The notes below the pieces were generated by a model. It was not told the DNA's origin. It worked only from the letters and a program-made list of their open reading frames with translations, and did not search any database. A stretch of 64,000 bases of DNA from Pseudidiomarina piscicola (lineage in GTDB: Bacteria; Pseudomonadota; Gammaproteobacteria; Enterobacterales; Alteromonadaceae): positions 1-64,000 of the forward strand of contig NZ_CADCXY010000002.1 in the NCBI RefSeq assembly GCF_902806985.1. The letters run 5' to 3'. Numbering within the stretch: position 1 is the stretch's first letter; every line of letters begins with the position of its first letter. Below are positions 21,595-32,581 of this stretch, piece after piece. A program made the position numbers and the translations under genes.

Positions 21595-24500
21595 TGCCTT
21601 CCTCCTGCGGTAGTTGGTCTACGGGAATGGTTACTTCACGACTGTCGCGAGAAACCTCTTCAACGACTGGCGCATCAATGGTGCCAGAAATTTTGTACTC
21701 AAGGCGACTGATCACTTGGGCATCTTGCAGCATCCGATCAATCAGCAGTGCCGCCAACCCCGACGGTGGATTCACCATCCATGCCAATATCACTGGCAAG
21801 CTGGAGGTCACTTTAGGTACGTAAAATAACTGATAGTCGATCGCGTCGGTGACAAGGTTGCTGGTACCGCTAATTTCCATGTCGCCCGCCGAGCCATCCA
21901 TCGTTGCTCGCTCGGTCGTCACAACGCCATTGTCGATAGCGAACGTGCCGTCAAATTCTGTGAAGAACAGGCCATTGGCAAAAATATCACGAAAATCGAA
22001 CCGTAACTTGCGTAGAATTCCTTCAAGGCTTAATAGCGAGAACAACCGAGCACCACCATCGCTGACATCATTTAAGTAGCCTTGCCCCAGTTGCCAGTCC
22101 ATTGCACCATTTAGGCTGGCGACATTGAAGGCCTCGGGGCTGCCCTGCCAGCCCAGTTCAAAGTCAAAATTGGCTGGACTGTCTTGAATAATCGAGGTGA
22201 TACCGTAGTCATTCAAAAACGCACCTAAATCGTCGCTCGCGAAGTTACCCGCCACCTTGGTTTGGGCTTGTTCGGTGGCCGTGGCAAGCTGCCAATCAAG
22301 ACTTGCATCAAGTTGATGCTGGCCTTGTTTAACGCTAATTTTATTAAACACCAAACGCTCAGCTTGAGGCTGTAGTTCAAGTTCCACTTCACCCAAGGGG
22401 TAACTTCCGTACTGGCACCGTTTACAACTGAAGGCAATGGTTGGCCATGCGCCATAGTCGCGGCCCTGCTGTACTTCTTGCACCACACTTTCATCTGGCG
22501 TCGGGGGTATTGCGAGCTCTAGGTAGTCCGCGGTAATTTCCAGTCGTGCGGGCTTTTCTGCAGCCATCGCGGGCCAATAGACACCGGCAACGGCGGCTTG
22601 TTCGGCCCGCCAACGATAGCGCCAAGTATTCACTACGTTGGTATCTTGGGGTTCCTGCTGGGGCCAAATCACAATGGCATTGTCGGTGAGTAGATGGTCG
22701 GCAAGGCTTAAACGCTGTGCTCTTATCTCAATCAGATCGGGCACTGGTGCCACAATGGTGGCATCGCCTTGTTGTGGGCCAAACGCTGCGGTGAGCCACT
22801 GTGCCGTATTGCCTAATTGCCGCATCCATTCGCCCGCATCCATCGCACTAAGCCCAACTTCTATGGGAAAGCGGGGATTCAAGCCGAGCAGATCAGGGTT
22901 CGGCGCTTCGCTGACTCGATCACCGATGCGGGCATAGCCTTGCAGAAGCTCGCTACCGTCACCGTTGTACTGTAATTCAATCAACCCCTGTTCGCCCAAA
23001 CTACTGTTGAATAAAAGGCTTTCAGGCCCACCTGACACTTGGAGTTGCCAGGGTAGTTCAGTGCCTTGCTGAGTACTCAGCGGCGCTGGCAAATGCAACG
23101 CCAAGGCGGCTAAATCCGATTGTTGCTGCCAATGAAATGAATAGCCGCCACTCGTTGGTAACGACAGCGCCAGCTCTCCTTGCCAGTTAAAGTTGCCCGC
23201 GGCCAATTCCGCCGTTTGTGGCAATCGCTCAGCGAGCTTCGCCATCGACCAATCGGCCTCGGCCTGCACAGCCACATGATAGTCGTCGTCGCGCGACTTA
23301 CCATCGAACGTCACCTGTAATGGTAACTGCTGCCATGCTAAATCAATAGCATCGCTGCGAATCACATCATTACGGTAATGAACATCGCCACGCAGGTTGG
23401 TAAATTGCTGTTGCAAGCTTGCGACAAAGAGGTCGTTTCCGGCAAGCTTAGCAGTACCTTCAGCGACCACCTGCCCGCTTCCACCTAATGGAATGGTGAG
23501 TTCTAGACCTCCGCTAATGGGGCCTTGTAATTGCAGTTCACTGAAGGTTTCGCCAAGGCTTGAGGCCATTGGGCTGGCAGCAAATACCGGCTGCAGGGCC
23601 TGGCCATCACCGCGAATTGCGCCGCTAATACGCAGCGTCTTAGGCGTTGCTAGAATAGAGTCCATACGGGTATCGACCCGCGCTAATGTCATGTCACCAA
23701 GCTTGCCGTTGGTGGTCAGAATATGCATCCGCGTATTGCGAAAATTGACATGTGTGGTGGCATCGGTCACCGCTGGCCAGTTTGGTTGAAAACGGTACAC
23801 GAGTTCGCGCAAGTTAACCTGGGCTTGAAAGCTACCAGTTGCTTCGGCGTACGGGAACTTGTCCAATGGGCCTCGCCACACCATGGCAACATCATCCGCT
23901 ACGCCGTCAAGCAATGAGGTTTGCAAATAATCATGCAGATTGGCACCCATGACATTTGGTAAGTAACGCCGCAACACCGCCGCAGGAATTGGCTCGGCAC
24001 TAGCATCGACCAACCGTAGTGCCAGCTCCAGTTGTTCGCGTTGTTGTAGCGTTGCCCGCACGGCTAACGGCAGGCCCTGTAAATCAACCCGACTGCCTTC
24101 ATCCACACGCAACTGCCATTGCCCCTGCAGCCAGCTAAAGCTGCCATCTAAGGCTAAGCGGTCAAGTGGCCAAGGGTCGGTATCATTCAGCAGTTCACTG
24201 CGCAAGGCAAGGTCGCCCCCTGCCAGTGACCAACGCGCTTGTGCTCCGTTACCAATGGCAGCCACGGAGACTTGGGAAACACCGGGCAACCCGTTGACGG
24301 ACTGCCAACCTATGTCGCCGGCCTGAAGCTGCCACTGAAGCGGTTGTTGTAACCTGTGTTGGAGGCGTAGATCGACGTTACCGCTGACTTCAGCCTGCCG
24401 CACCGTATCAGCAAATGCTTGGCCTTGACTCCCCACCAAACTCGACAACTGCAATAAAGGTGCGAAAGGTACGTCTTCAGCGCTTAATGCGACCAATTCA

Positions 24501-25474
24501 GGCGTCTGTAACCAACTGACCGTCGGCAAGGTCCAAGTGGTGCTGTCTTGCACAAAGGTGATGGGATTATTATTCACCAGCCAACCGTTTTCATGGGGCC
24601 TGAGTCGCAGTAAGCCTTTTGGGATCACCAGTTGATGTTTACGCGTGCCCACCTGCCAGTGCAGTTCATTGCGAGCTAGTTGTAAGGTACCGTTACTAAA
24701 GTCACTGGCGTTAAAGTTAAGCCACATCGTAAAGTTAAATTCGGCTTGCAGAACCTGAGAATCAACTACTTTTTGTTGCAACCATGCGGCAATATCTAGG
24801 TTTGAGGCTTGCACATAAATTTGGCCGTCGAGGTTGGCTGGATCATTACCTTCCACTTCGATCATCACATCTAAGGCGTTTTGCGCTAACTCGGCGATGC
24901 GGAAACTACCAATGCCTTGGTGCGAGCGGCCTTGGTTCGCCCAACTGAGGCGGTCAATAACGATAGCGCGCCTTACCCCAACAAGATTGATCAGTTCGAG
25001 GGTACTATTTTCGATGGTCACATGGTCGAGTTGGTTGAGGAAGAAACGCGGTAGTTGGTCACCTAACCCGGTATTGCTGCGCAACGACGAGTTACGTAAG
25101 TCGTACGTCACGTGTAGATCAGACAAGGCCACGGTTTCGAACTGCACCGACCACGACCGCAGGCTGCGCCAAAAGTTAAATATCACCCGCGCTTCGTTAA
25201 GCTGTAATTGTGTGGCTTCACCACCGATTTGGCTGACATCGATGTCGCGTAAAATCAGTTGCGGGCCCGCGGCATTCCAATCAGCGCCTAGCTCATCGAT
25301 GCTGACTTCCACGGCATAGTTGGTACTGAGAAATTCTTCCACATTGGTGGTGACGTCAGGTAACTGAGGCAGCAAATAGCGCAGCATACTCAACAGCACC
25401 GCGAACAGCACTAGCGCCGTTGCTGCGGTGTAGAGAATCGTGCGATAAGCTACTTTAACTGACATCCGCCACAT
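21512..25474 (-). CDS. yhdP: YhdP, AsmA-like intermembrane lipid transport protein
   Basis: The 1320-residue protein has one N-terminal membrane helix (about 12-34) and a long periplasmic beta-rich region of the DUF3971/AsmA-like type. In E. coli, YhdP, TamB and YdbH form redundant bridges for phospholipid movement to the outer membrane. A C-terminal segment with YQLFYVPKVTSSLPV is typical. The Asn/Asp-rich tail after the last helix (about 1285-1320) is low complexity. It follows rng by five bases. Confidence 0.92.
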   Translation of the reverse strand: MWRMSVKVAYRTILYTAATALVLFAVLLSMLRYLLPQLPDVTTNVEEFLSTNYAVEVSIDELGADWNAAGPQLILRDIDVSQIGGEATQLQLNEARVIFNFWRSLRSWSVQFETVALSDLHVTYDLRNSSLRSNTGLGDQLPRFFLNQLDHVTIENSTLELINLVGVRRAIVIDRLSWANQGRSHQGIGSFRIAELAQNALDVMIEVEGNDPANLDGQIYVQASNLDIAAWLQQKVVDSQVLQAEFNFTMWLNFNASDFSNGTLQLARNELHWQVGTRKHQLVIPKGLLRLRPHENGWLVNNNPITFVQDSTTWTLPTVSWLQTPELVALSAEDVPFAPLLQLSSLVGSQGQAFADTVRQAEVSGNVDLRLQHRLQQPLQWQLQAGDIGWQSVNGLPGVSQVSVAAIGNGAQARWSLAGGDLALRSELLNDTDPWPLDRLALDGSFSWLQGQWQLRVDEGSRVDLQGLPLAVRATLQQREQLELALRLVDASAEPIPAAVLRRYLPNVMGANLHDYLQTSLLDGVADDVAMVWRGPLDKFPYAEATGSFQAQVNLRELVYRFQPNWPAVTDATTHVNFRNTRMHILTTNGKLGDMTLARVDTRMDSILATPKTLRISGAIRGDGQALQPVFAASPMASSLGETFSELQLQGPISGGLELTIPLGGSGQVVAEGTAKLAGNDLFVASLQQQFTNLRGDVHYRNDVIRSDAIDLAWQQLPLQVTFDGKSRDDDYHVAVQAEADWSMAKLAERLPQTAELAAGNFNWQGELALSLPTSGGYSFHWQQQSDLAALALHLPAPLSTQQGTELPWQLQVSGGPESLLFNSSLGEQGLIELQYNGDGSELLQGYARIGDRVSEAPNPDLLGLNPRFPIEVGLSAMDAGEWMRQLGNTAQWLTAAFGPQQGDATIVAPVPDLIEIRAQRLSLADHLLTDNAIVIWPQQEPQDTNVVNTWRYRWRAEQAAVAGVYWPAMAAEKPARLEITADYLELAIPPTPDESVVQEVQQGRDYGAWPTIAFSCKRCQYGSYPLGEVELELQPQAERLVFNKISVKQGQHQLDASLDWQLATATEQAQTKVAGNFASDDLGAFLNDYGITSIIQDSPANFDFELGWQGSPEAFNVASLNGAMDWQLGQGYLNDVSDGGARLFSLLSLEGILRKLRFDFRDIFANGLFFTEFDGTFAIDNGVVTTERATMDGSAGDMEISGTSNLVTDAIDYQLFYVPKVTSSLPVILAWMVNPPSGLAALLIDRMLQDAQVISRLEYKISGTIDAPVVEEVSRDSREVTIPVDQLPQEEGNDNNPDSATDSGTNDQPTGPKGQSSSH

Positions 25475-25479
25475 AGTGA

Positions 25480-26949
25480 TTACATCATTACGACGTCAAA
25501 CTGCTCTTGGTGATAGAGCGGTTCAACCATAACTTTAACCTGCTTGCCAATAAACACCTCAAGTTCGGCAAGCGCATGCGACTCTTCATTCATCAGTGCT
25601 TCAGTGACGGCCGCCGAGGCGTATATGACGAAGTGGTCTGCAGCGTAAGCGCGATTGACGCGCACAATTTCTCGCATCACTTCGTAGCACACGGTTTCGA
25701 CGGTCTTCATACTGCCGCGACCGCTACAAACCGGACACTCTGAGCAGAGCACATGCTCGAGGCTTTCACGCGTACGTTTGCGGGTCATTTCTACTAAACC
25801 CAAAGAGGTAAAACCATTGATTGAGGTTTTAGCACGGTCTTTGGCCAGCGCTTGTTCCAAGCTATGCAACACCCGGCGCTTGTGATCAGCGTTTTGCATG
25901 TCGATAAAGTCAATAATAATAATGCCGCCAAGATTACGCAGGCGCAGCTGTCGCGCAATCGCTTGGGTTGCTTCGGTATTAGTATTGAAGATGGTTTCTT
26001 CGAGGTTACGATGACCGACAAAACCACCGGTATTAATGTCGATGGTGGTCATGGCTTCGGTTTGGTCAATAATAATGGACCCACCTGATTTAAGTTCGAC
26101 TTTACGATCGAGCGCCCGTTGCACTTCATTTTCAACGTCGAACATATCAAAAATAGGTCGCTCACCCGCGTAGTACTCAAGTGCTTCTGTGAGTTCTGGA
26201 ATGAACTGAGTGACAAACTCATGAAGCAGCTCATAGGTTACTTTTGAATCGACACGTATACGCTCAATTTCATCGCCAACGAAGTCTCTTAGAATGCGAC
26301 TTGAGAGGTTTAGGTCTTCGTACACCAAGCCAATTTTACGCATTTGTTTACGGCGTTTTTGCAGGGTGTCCCACAGCCGACGCAGAAACGCCGCGTCGCG
26401 CTTGAGTTCATCATCGCTTGCGCCTTCTGCCGCAGTACGAACAATAAAGCCGGACGACTCATCAACGTAGGGTTGTGCCGCTTTTTTTAGCCGCTCACGC
26501 TCTTTGTCGTCTTCAATTCGTTGAGATATACCGACATGGGGCGACTGTGGCATTAACACCATGTAGCGCGACGGAATGGTAATGTCGGTGGTGAGTCGGG
26601 CACCTTTAGTACCTAACGGGTCTTTCACCACTTGCACTAAAATATGCTGGCCGGGACGAACCAAAGTGGCAATGTCTGGCGCGAGTTCCGGGCGTGGCGT
26701 TACGCCTTCCGCCGCCGATAAGGGTGAGACAATGTCCGACGCATGTAAAAAAGCGGCTTTGTCTAAACCAATATCGACAAAGGCAGCCTGCATTCCAGGC
26801 AACACGCGTGCCACCTTGCCAACGTAGATATTCCCCACTAGGCCACGTTTGGCCTGTCGTTCAATGTGGATCTCTTGCAAGATACCGTTTTCAATCAACG
26901 CTATGCGAGTTTCTGTAGGGGTCACATTCATGAGGACTTCAGCACTCAT
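25480..26949 (-). CDS. rng: Ribonuclease G
   Basis: The 489-residue endoribonuclease has an S1 domain inserted near the N-terminus (about 37-125), the RNase E/G catalytic core with DQTEAMTTIDINTGGFVGHRN, where the two Asp residues bind Mg, and a Cys pair CSECPVC of the zinc link. RNase G matures the 5' end of 16S rRNA. There is no long unstructured tail, which separates it from RNase E. The start overlaps the maf end by 11 bases. Confidence 0.97.
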   Translation of the reverse strand: MSAEVLMNVTPTETRIALIENGILQEIHIERQAKRGLVGNIYVGKVARVLPGMQAAFVDIGLDKAAFLHASDIVSPLSAAEGVTPRPELAPDIATLVRPGQHILVQVVKDPLGTKGARLTTDITIPSRYMVLMPQSPHVGISQRIEDDKERERLKKAAQPYVDESSGFIVRTAAEGASDDELKRDAAFLRRLWDTLQKRRKQMRKIGLVYEDLNLSSRILRDFVGDEIERIRVDSKVTYELLHEFVTQFIPELTEALEYYAGERPIFDMFDVENEVQRALDRKVELKSGGSIIIDQTEAMTTIDINTGGFVGHRNLEETIFNTNTEATQAIARQLRLRNLGGIIIIDFIDMQNADHKRRVLHSLEQALAKDRAKTSINGFTSLGLVEMTRKRTRESLEHVLCSECPVCSGRGSMKTVETVCYEVMREIVRVNRAYAADHFVIYASAAVTEALMNEESHALAELEVFIGKQVKVMVEPLYHQEQFDVVMM

Positions 26950-27514
26950 TTTGACTTTGCTCCGCTGCTTGAATTAGTTGCTCGGTTTCGTACAAGGGCA
27001 GCCCGACGACGGCCAGGTAACTGCCTTCGATATGACGCACAAACTTCGCTGCCCGCCCTTGTATGCCATAACCGCCGGCTTTGTCTTTGGGTTCACCCGT
27101 TTGCCAGTAAGCGTCGATTTCTGCCGCGCTTAGCTCCTTAAAATGCACCATTGTGGACACTAACGCCACATTTGTTGCACCGTTATAGTGCAAAGCAACG
27201 GCCGTCAATGCGTGGTGGCTGCGCCCCGACAGTTTGTGCATCATCGAAGTATAGTCGGCCTGATTGACCGGCTTCTCAAGCACTTGTTGCTCGCAAACCA
27301 CGACGGTGTCTGAACCAATGACCGCAGCTTCCACTGAGCTCAACTTGGCCCCAGCCTGTGCTTTTTCCACCGCAAGTCGCGAAACATAAGCTTCAGCAGT
27401 TTCCCCGGCCTGTTGTTGCTCTTCGATGTTAGGTTTGACCACACTGAAGGGCCGATCTAACAGTTGGAGCAGTTCGAACCGCCGTGGCGAACCTGAAGCG
27501 AGAACCAGTTGCAT
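26939..27514 (-). CDS. maf: Maf-family nucleoside triphosphate pyrophosphatase (YhdE type)
   Basis: A 191-residue Maf protein with the N-terminal signature ASGSPRR and the catalytic GSDTVV segment. The YhdE subgroup hydrolyses dTTP, UTP and modified pyrimidine triphosphates, cleaning the nucleotide pool. Position between mreD and rng identifies it as the yhdE orthologue and not the yceF paralogue. Confidence 0.93.
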   Translation of the reverse strand: MQLVLASGSPRRFELLQLLDRPFSVVKPNIEEQQQAGETAEAYVSRLAVEKAQAGAKLSSVEAAVIGSDTVVVCEQQVLEKPVNQADYTSMMHKLSGRSHHALTAVALHYNGATNVALVSTMVHFKELSAAEIDAYWQTGEPKDKAGGYGIQGRAAKFVRHIEGSYLAVVGLPLYETEQLIQAAEQSQNEC

Positions 27515-27547
27515 AGCTACGTTAACCTTGTCGATAAAAGCAATTGC

Positions 27548-28033
27548 TTAACGGATTAAATGGCGACGCCGATACCTGCGTAGAATCAGAAACACCCATG
27601 GCCAAATGACCGCTGAAGACAGTACCGGATACAAGTAAGGCCAATTAAATACGGCATCGTTCAATAGATGTTCCAGTTGGTAGACCAACACCCGTTTAAT
27701 TAAGATGAGTACACCCACCACCAGCAACTGCTGTGTGAGCGAGTAGTTGCGTATACGCTGAAAGTGGCGAATCGCCGGGTAAGCCATCACCACCAGAGCG
27801 GTGGCATAAATACCAAAAGTGGTGCCCATCAAAATATCGGTCAATAGGCCAATAATAAGTACCGTACCAAAACCGACCCGATGGGGAATCGCAATCAGCC
27901 AGTAAAGCACCACCAAGGCCACCCAGTCGGGGCGCCAAGGCTCAAACAGCGCTGGAATCGGCATCACCATCAGTACTAAAGCAATGACATAGCTGACGAG
28001 CAAAGGCACGAGCCCTGATTTAATCCACATCAC
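27548..28033 (-). CDS. mreD: Rod shape-determining protein MreD
   Basis: The 161-residue hydrophobic protein has about five membrane helices and belongs to the rod complex with MreC, MreB, RodA and PBP2. The primary sequence of MreD is poorly conserved, so the call relies on size, hydrophobicity and its place after mreC, which it overlaps by 14 bases. Confidence 0.9.
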   Translation of the reverse strand: MMWIKSGLVPLLVSYVIALVLMVMPIPALFEPWRPDWVALVVLYWLIAIPHRVGFGTVLIIGLLTDILMGTTFGIYATALVVMAYPAIRHFQRIRNYSLTQQLLVVGVLILIKRVLVYQLEHLLNDAVFNWPYLYPVLSSAVIWPWVFLILRRYRRRHLIR

Positions 28034-28886
28034 TCACCTCGTCATCGAAAACTGGTGTCTCTGTTGCATCCGCCGGCCACAGCAGCAACAAGGTACGTAT
28101 GCGATCAAGTTGAGCGAAAGGAACAGCAACAACGCGCGCATATTGCAGGCGCTCGTCACGATCAATAGACGCAATTTGTGCCACTGGGTAGCCTTCTGGG
28201 AACACTTCGCCGAGCCCAGAGGAGACTAAAACGTCGCCCTCTTGCAACTTAGTACTGTGCGGAATAAAACTCAGCTCTAGGCGGTTCAAATCACCCACGC
28301 CCTGGGCAATCACTCGAATATCGTTACGCTCTGCCCGCAGCGAAATACCATGGCTTTGATCAGAAATGAGCAGCACCCGTGCGGTGGAGCGCCCGACACT
28401 CATGATTTGCCCAACAATACCGCGGTTATCAAGTACCGGCTGGCCCTCATAAACACCGTTGGCATAGCCTTTATTGATCACGACTTGATGGGAAAACGGA
28501 TCGGTTGCCACGGCAACCACTTCGGCGACCATACGGCGGCTGGCGGCGCGTACTTCGGAATCTAAAAGTTGCCGCAAACGAGCATTTTCGTTTTCAAGGA
28601 AGTTCAGGCGTTGCACCGCCATTTGCAGTTCCAACAACTCGTCACGCAGTTGCTGATTGTCTTCCCGTAGCGCAGAGCGTGTGGTAGCCAAATAGACTAG
28701 ACGGTCCATCACTTCTTCCGGCAACACTGCTAAGTACTGCACTGGCGCAATCGCAGTACTTAAAAACGAACGCACCGGCTGCATGGTCTGTAGCCGGTGG
28801 TCAAGGAACATTAGGCTGCCAGCAACAGTAAGGGCTAGCAGCAACCGTGTTCGTAATGAAGGGCCGTGTTCGAACAGCGACTTCAT
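28020..28886 (-). CDS. mreC: Rod shape-determining protein MreC
   Basis: The 288-residue protein has an N-terminal membrane helix (about 12-30), a coiled coil (about 65-110, with heptads of Leu) and the double beta-barrel periplasmic domain (about 115-270). MreC organises elongation-specific peptidoglycan synthases. It begins six bases after the mreB stop. Confidence 0.95.
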   Translation of the reverse strand: MKSLFEHGPSLRTRLLLALTVAGSLMFLDHRLQTMQPVRSFLSTAIAPVQYLAVLPEEVMDRLVYLATTRSALREDNQQLRDELLELQMAVQRLNFLENENARLRQLLDSEVRAASRRMVAEVVAVATDPFSHQVVINKGYANGVYEGQPVLDNRGIVGQIMSVGRSTARVLLISDQSHGISLRAERNDIRVIAQGVGDLNRLELSFIPHSTKLQEGDVLVSSGLGEVFPEGYPVAQIASIDRDERLQYARVVAVPFAQLDRIRTLLLLWPADATETPVFDDEVSDVD

Positions 28887-28892
28887 GTGGCG

Positions 28893-29960
<1,068 letters not shown>

Positions 29961-30046
29961 TTAAGTTTGTCAGATTGGTGGGGAGTTGCGCTAACTTTAG
30001 CAACTGCAGATCTCTCGAGCAAGCCTGCTCCCGTTTGTATGTCAGT

Positions 30047-30055
30047 ATTATTGCA
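30047..30055 (-). promoter_or_regulatory. Candidate extended -10 element for mreB
   Basis: On the minus strand the sequence TGC-AATAAT (30055 to 30047) forms an extended -10 box about 110 bases before the mreB ATG. No good -35 hexamer is visible, as is common with extended -10 promoters. The rest of the 29937-30108 gap contains no gene that I can see. Confidence 0.3.
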
Positions 30056-30108
30056 TATTTTTTGCCTGCTTTTACTACAGATTCTTTGGCTTTTTTCAGG
30101 CCGCTTTA

Positions 30109-30612
30109 TTAGCTGCAACTGCCCGAGCGAATATAACCTTGGCTTTGCACACACAAATAACGCGTATCGGCTCCGGCAATGACAAATTCGACGCTACTTT
30201 GCCCGCAAGGTTCCGCTGTTGAGCTATGTTGCTGCGAAACGGGGCAGCCCCAGCTATTAAACAACACCCCTGACGAGGCATTTGCAAGCGCCGAATTGAC
30301 GCTCAACGTAACCCCGGCGGGTATCGTAATGATTCGCGTCGCCTTGACTGTCGCGCCACACTCTTGCGGTGCTATTTCAGTACTGCTCAAACTGACGCCA
30401 TAACAACGGCGGTTGACGTCTTGCATCGCTCGCTCTTGACTCAGTCGCAGTAGGCTTAACAACTCAGCTTCAATCAGCGGTTCGTCGACGCCGTCGCTGT
30501 CGATAAAAGCCGGTGCAGCGGTCACTGCTAGAATACCAATAATGATAATAACGACGATAAGCTCAATTACCGAGAACCCTTGCCATTTCTTTACACTTAC
30601 AGATTTGTTCAT
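30109..30612 (-). CDS. mshC: MSHA minor pilin MshC
   Basis: The 167-residue prepilin has a short basic leader, the cleavage site Gly-Phe in GFSVIELIVV, a hydrophobic helix, and ends in the MshC-like CVQSQGYI segment followed by a Cys near the C-terminus. It is a minor pseudopilin of the mannose-sensitive haemagglutinin pilus. Starts at 30612, 30618 (ATG) or 30636 (GTG) are possible; 30612 gives the best spacing to a TGGG site. Unusually, it is transcribed away from mshD and next to mreB. Confidence 0.82.
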   Translation of the reverse strand: MNKSVSVKKWQGFSVIELIVVIIIIGILAVTAAPAFIDSDGVDEPLIEAELLSLLRLSQERAMQDVNRRCYGVSLSSTEIAPQECGATVKATRIITIPAGVTLSVNSALANASSGVLFNSWGCPVSQQHSSTAEPCGQSSVEFVIAGADTRYLCVQSQGYIRSGSCS

Positions 30613-30733
30613 GACCATGCCCAGGTTGCGATGCACAATGTAGAAAAAGAGTATAGTATTGACTTAACAAGTTAAAGATTGTTGCTAGACTGACGATTCA
30701 TTCATCGCAGCGCAACCACTACCGGATCAACTT

Positions 30734-31294
30734 ATGCACCAACCAAGCCTTTGTAAAATCGGTCGAAAGCCCAAGCTTACGACAGGATTTACGCTGATCG
30801 AACTGATCATTGGCGTGGTGGTTCTAGCATTTGCGTTTTCGCTGATTGCCACCCTCATTTACCCCCAGGCCATTCGCAGCGCTGAACCGGTTTTGCAGAT
30901 CCGAGCTTCTAACTTAGCACAGGCCTTCATTGCAGAGATACAAAGCAAAGCATTTGATGAAAATAGCTCTCAAAGTGGTGGTAGCCAACGCTGCGGTGAG
31001 TCCGGCGCTCCGCCTTGCAGCACCAGCTTCGGCCCGGAAGGTGAAACACGTGATCAGTTCGACGATGTGGATGACTTTCACCAGCTTGAAGTTAGCCAGC
31101 CCAATCTTGCCGATGTACTGGGGGCTAATTTAGCAGACGACTACCGCGGTTTCGAATACGCCATCGATGTCTGTTACAGCGATCTTCAAGGTACTTGCGA
31201 TGCGGCAGTGACGCCGTTTAAGCGCGTGCAAGTTAGAATTGCAACGTCGCAATCCCAAGACTTCGTGTTTTCGATAGTGAAGGGGAATTACTGA
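30734..31294 (+). CDS. mshD: MSHA minor pilin MshD
   Basis: The 186-residue prepilin has a leader of 16-18 residues with Lys and Arg, the cleavage motif GFTLIELIIG, a hydrophobic helix and a Cys-containing globular region. It resembles MshD, a tip or priming minor pilin. The stop codon overlaps the mshO start (TGATG). It is divergent from mshC with a 121-base shared upstream region holding a TTGACT box at 30659-30664 and a TATACT-like -10 for mshC on the other strand. Confidence 0.85.
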   Translation: MHQPSLCKIGRKPKLTTGFTLIELIIGVVVLAFAFSLIATLIYPQAIRSAEPVLQIRASNLAQAFIAEIQSKAFDENSSQSGGSQRCGESGAPPCSTSFGPEGETRDQFDDVDDFHQLEVSQPNLADVLGANLADDYRGFEYAIDVCYSDLQGTCDAAVTPFKRVQVRIATSQSQDFVFSIVKGNY

Positions 31295-32115
31295 TGCGCC
31301 AGTTGGGCTTCACCTTAGTTGAAATAATCGTCGTTATTTTACTACTGGCCACCTTAGCTATCTACTCCTTTGGTTTTCTCGGCCTCGGCAGTGACATGAT
31401 CACACAGGTTAATGCGCGCAATAAATTGGTTGCCGAGCAGCGCTTTGCCATCGAGCGCTTGACTCGAGAGATTCGCTCTTCTGTACCGCGCAGTACCAGA
31501 ACAAATAATGCTTGTCTTGAACTAATGCCCCTTCAGGGGACGAACCTCTACCTATCGCTACCTCGCCCAGGCCCTGGCGGCAATAAGCCGATGGTCGTCG
31601 TTACTCCCTACATGCCGACGGCGAACTTGGTCAACAATTACGTATTGGTGTATGCCACCAATGCCAATTACATTTACGGAAATAATGAGCAACGACGCAA
31701 AGTAATTAGCGCGGTTAGCCTCGATGACCCACAAACAGGATTAAGCACCTTAACATTGTCGGCGAGTCCACCTAAATTCTTTACCGATAGCCCATCGCGT
31801 TCATTCTTTGTGGGCAGCCAACCGGTGAGCTGGTGCATCGATACCACGAATCAAACACTGATGCGGTTTGCCAACTACGGACTATTGAAAAACCAACCCG
31901 ACTTTTCAACCTTAACCAGCAATGCGACGAGTCAGCAGGTGATGGCGGTTGATGTGGTCAATGACCTGAGTCTCGGTCAACAACCTTTTCGGGTGCAAGA
32001 GCCAGGCCTGCAGCGCAGTAATTTAGTGCGCATGTTGCTTGTCTTCGCATCCTCCGAAAAGGCCGGTTCAGCACTTGAAATAACGCACGAGGTGGCTATT
32101 CCAAATGTACCTTAA
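31294..32115 (+). CDS. mshO: MSHA minor pilin MshO
   Basis: A 273-residue prepilin of the PilW/MshO type: very short leader (MRQL), GFTLVEIIVVI cleavage motif, Ile at the position before the typical Glu-Ile pair, and a larger globular domain than the other pilins. It is predicted to join MshD, MshP and MshC in the pilus-priming complex. It overlaps mshP by 11 bases. Confidence 0.86.
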   Translation: MRQLGFTLVEIIVVILLLATLAIYSFGFLGLGSDMITQVNARNKLVAEQRFAIERLTREIRSSVPRSTRTNNACLELMPLQGTNLYLSLPRPGPGGNKPMVVVTPYMPTANLVNNYVLVYATNANYIYGNNEQRRKVISAVSLDDPQTGLSTLTLSASPPKFFTDSPSRSFFVGSQPVSWCIDTTNQTLMRFANYGLLKNQPDFSTLTSNATSQQVMAVDVVNDLSLGQQPFRVQEPGLQRSNLVRMLLVFASSEKAGSALEITHEVAIPNVP

Positions 32116-32581
32116 TTCGAACCTATTGAGTGCCACTCAAGCTGCTCGGCGACAACGTGGAGCAGCGCTTGCCATTGCCTTGTTTGTGTTGTTGGTAATG
32201 AGCTTAGTTGGGCTGACCTTAGTGCGCTCTTTGAACGATACCGCCAATGCAGTGGCAAGTGATGTGCTTGGTGCGCGCGCGCAATTCGCGGCCCAAAGTG
32301 GAATCGATGCGGTGATGGTAGAACTCTACCCACTGAACGGCACTTTTGATAGCTCGGTGTGCCCGGCCCGTAACACTATCGAACCACCAGTGGTACGCAG
32401 TTACAGCTATACTGCACTAGGCTTAACTCAGTGCACAACCGACATCCGCTGTAACCAGCTTCAGTTAAACAGCCCATACAGTGGCACTCACGTGCGACTG
32501 ATTGCGGAAGGTAGTTGTCAAGGCGGTGAAATGGTGTATTCCAAACGAATTTTAGTTGAGGTTGCTGATGCAATTAAGTAA
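32105..32581 (+). CDS. mshP: MSHA biogenesis protein MshP (PilX-like)
   Basis: The 158-residue protein has a PilX N-terminal signature: basic residues, then RGAALAIALFVLLVMSLVGL, and the downstream ARAQFAAQSG motif. It lacks the classical Gly-Phe-Thr-Leu-Ile-Glu site, as MshP and PilX usually do. Four cysteines in the globular part suggest disulfides. The end overlaps mshQ by 14 bases. Confidence 0.84.
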   Translation: MYLNSNLLSATQAARRQRGAALAIALFVLLVMSLVGLTLVRSLNDTANAVASDVLGARAQFAAQSGIDAVMVELYPLNGTFDSSVCPARNTIEPPVVRSYSYTALGLTQCTTDIRCNQLQLNSPYSGTHVRLIAEGSCQGGEMVYSKRILVEVADAIK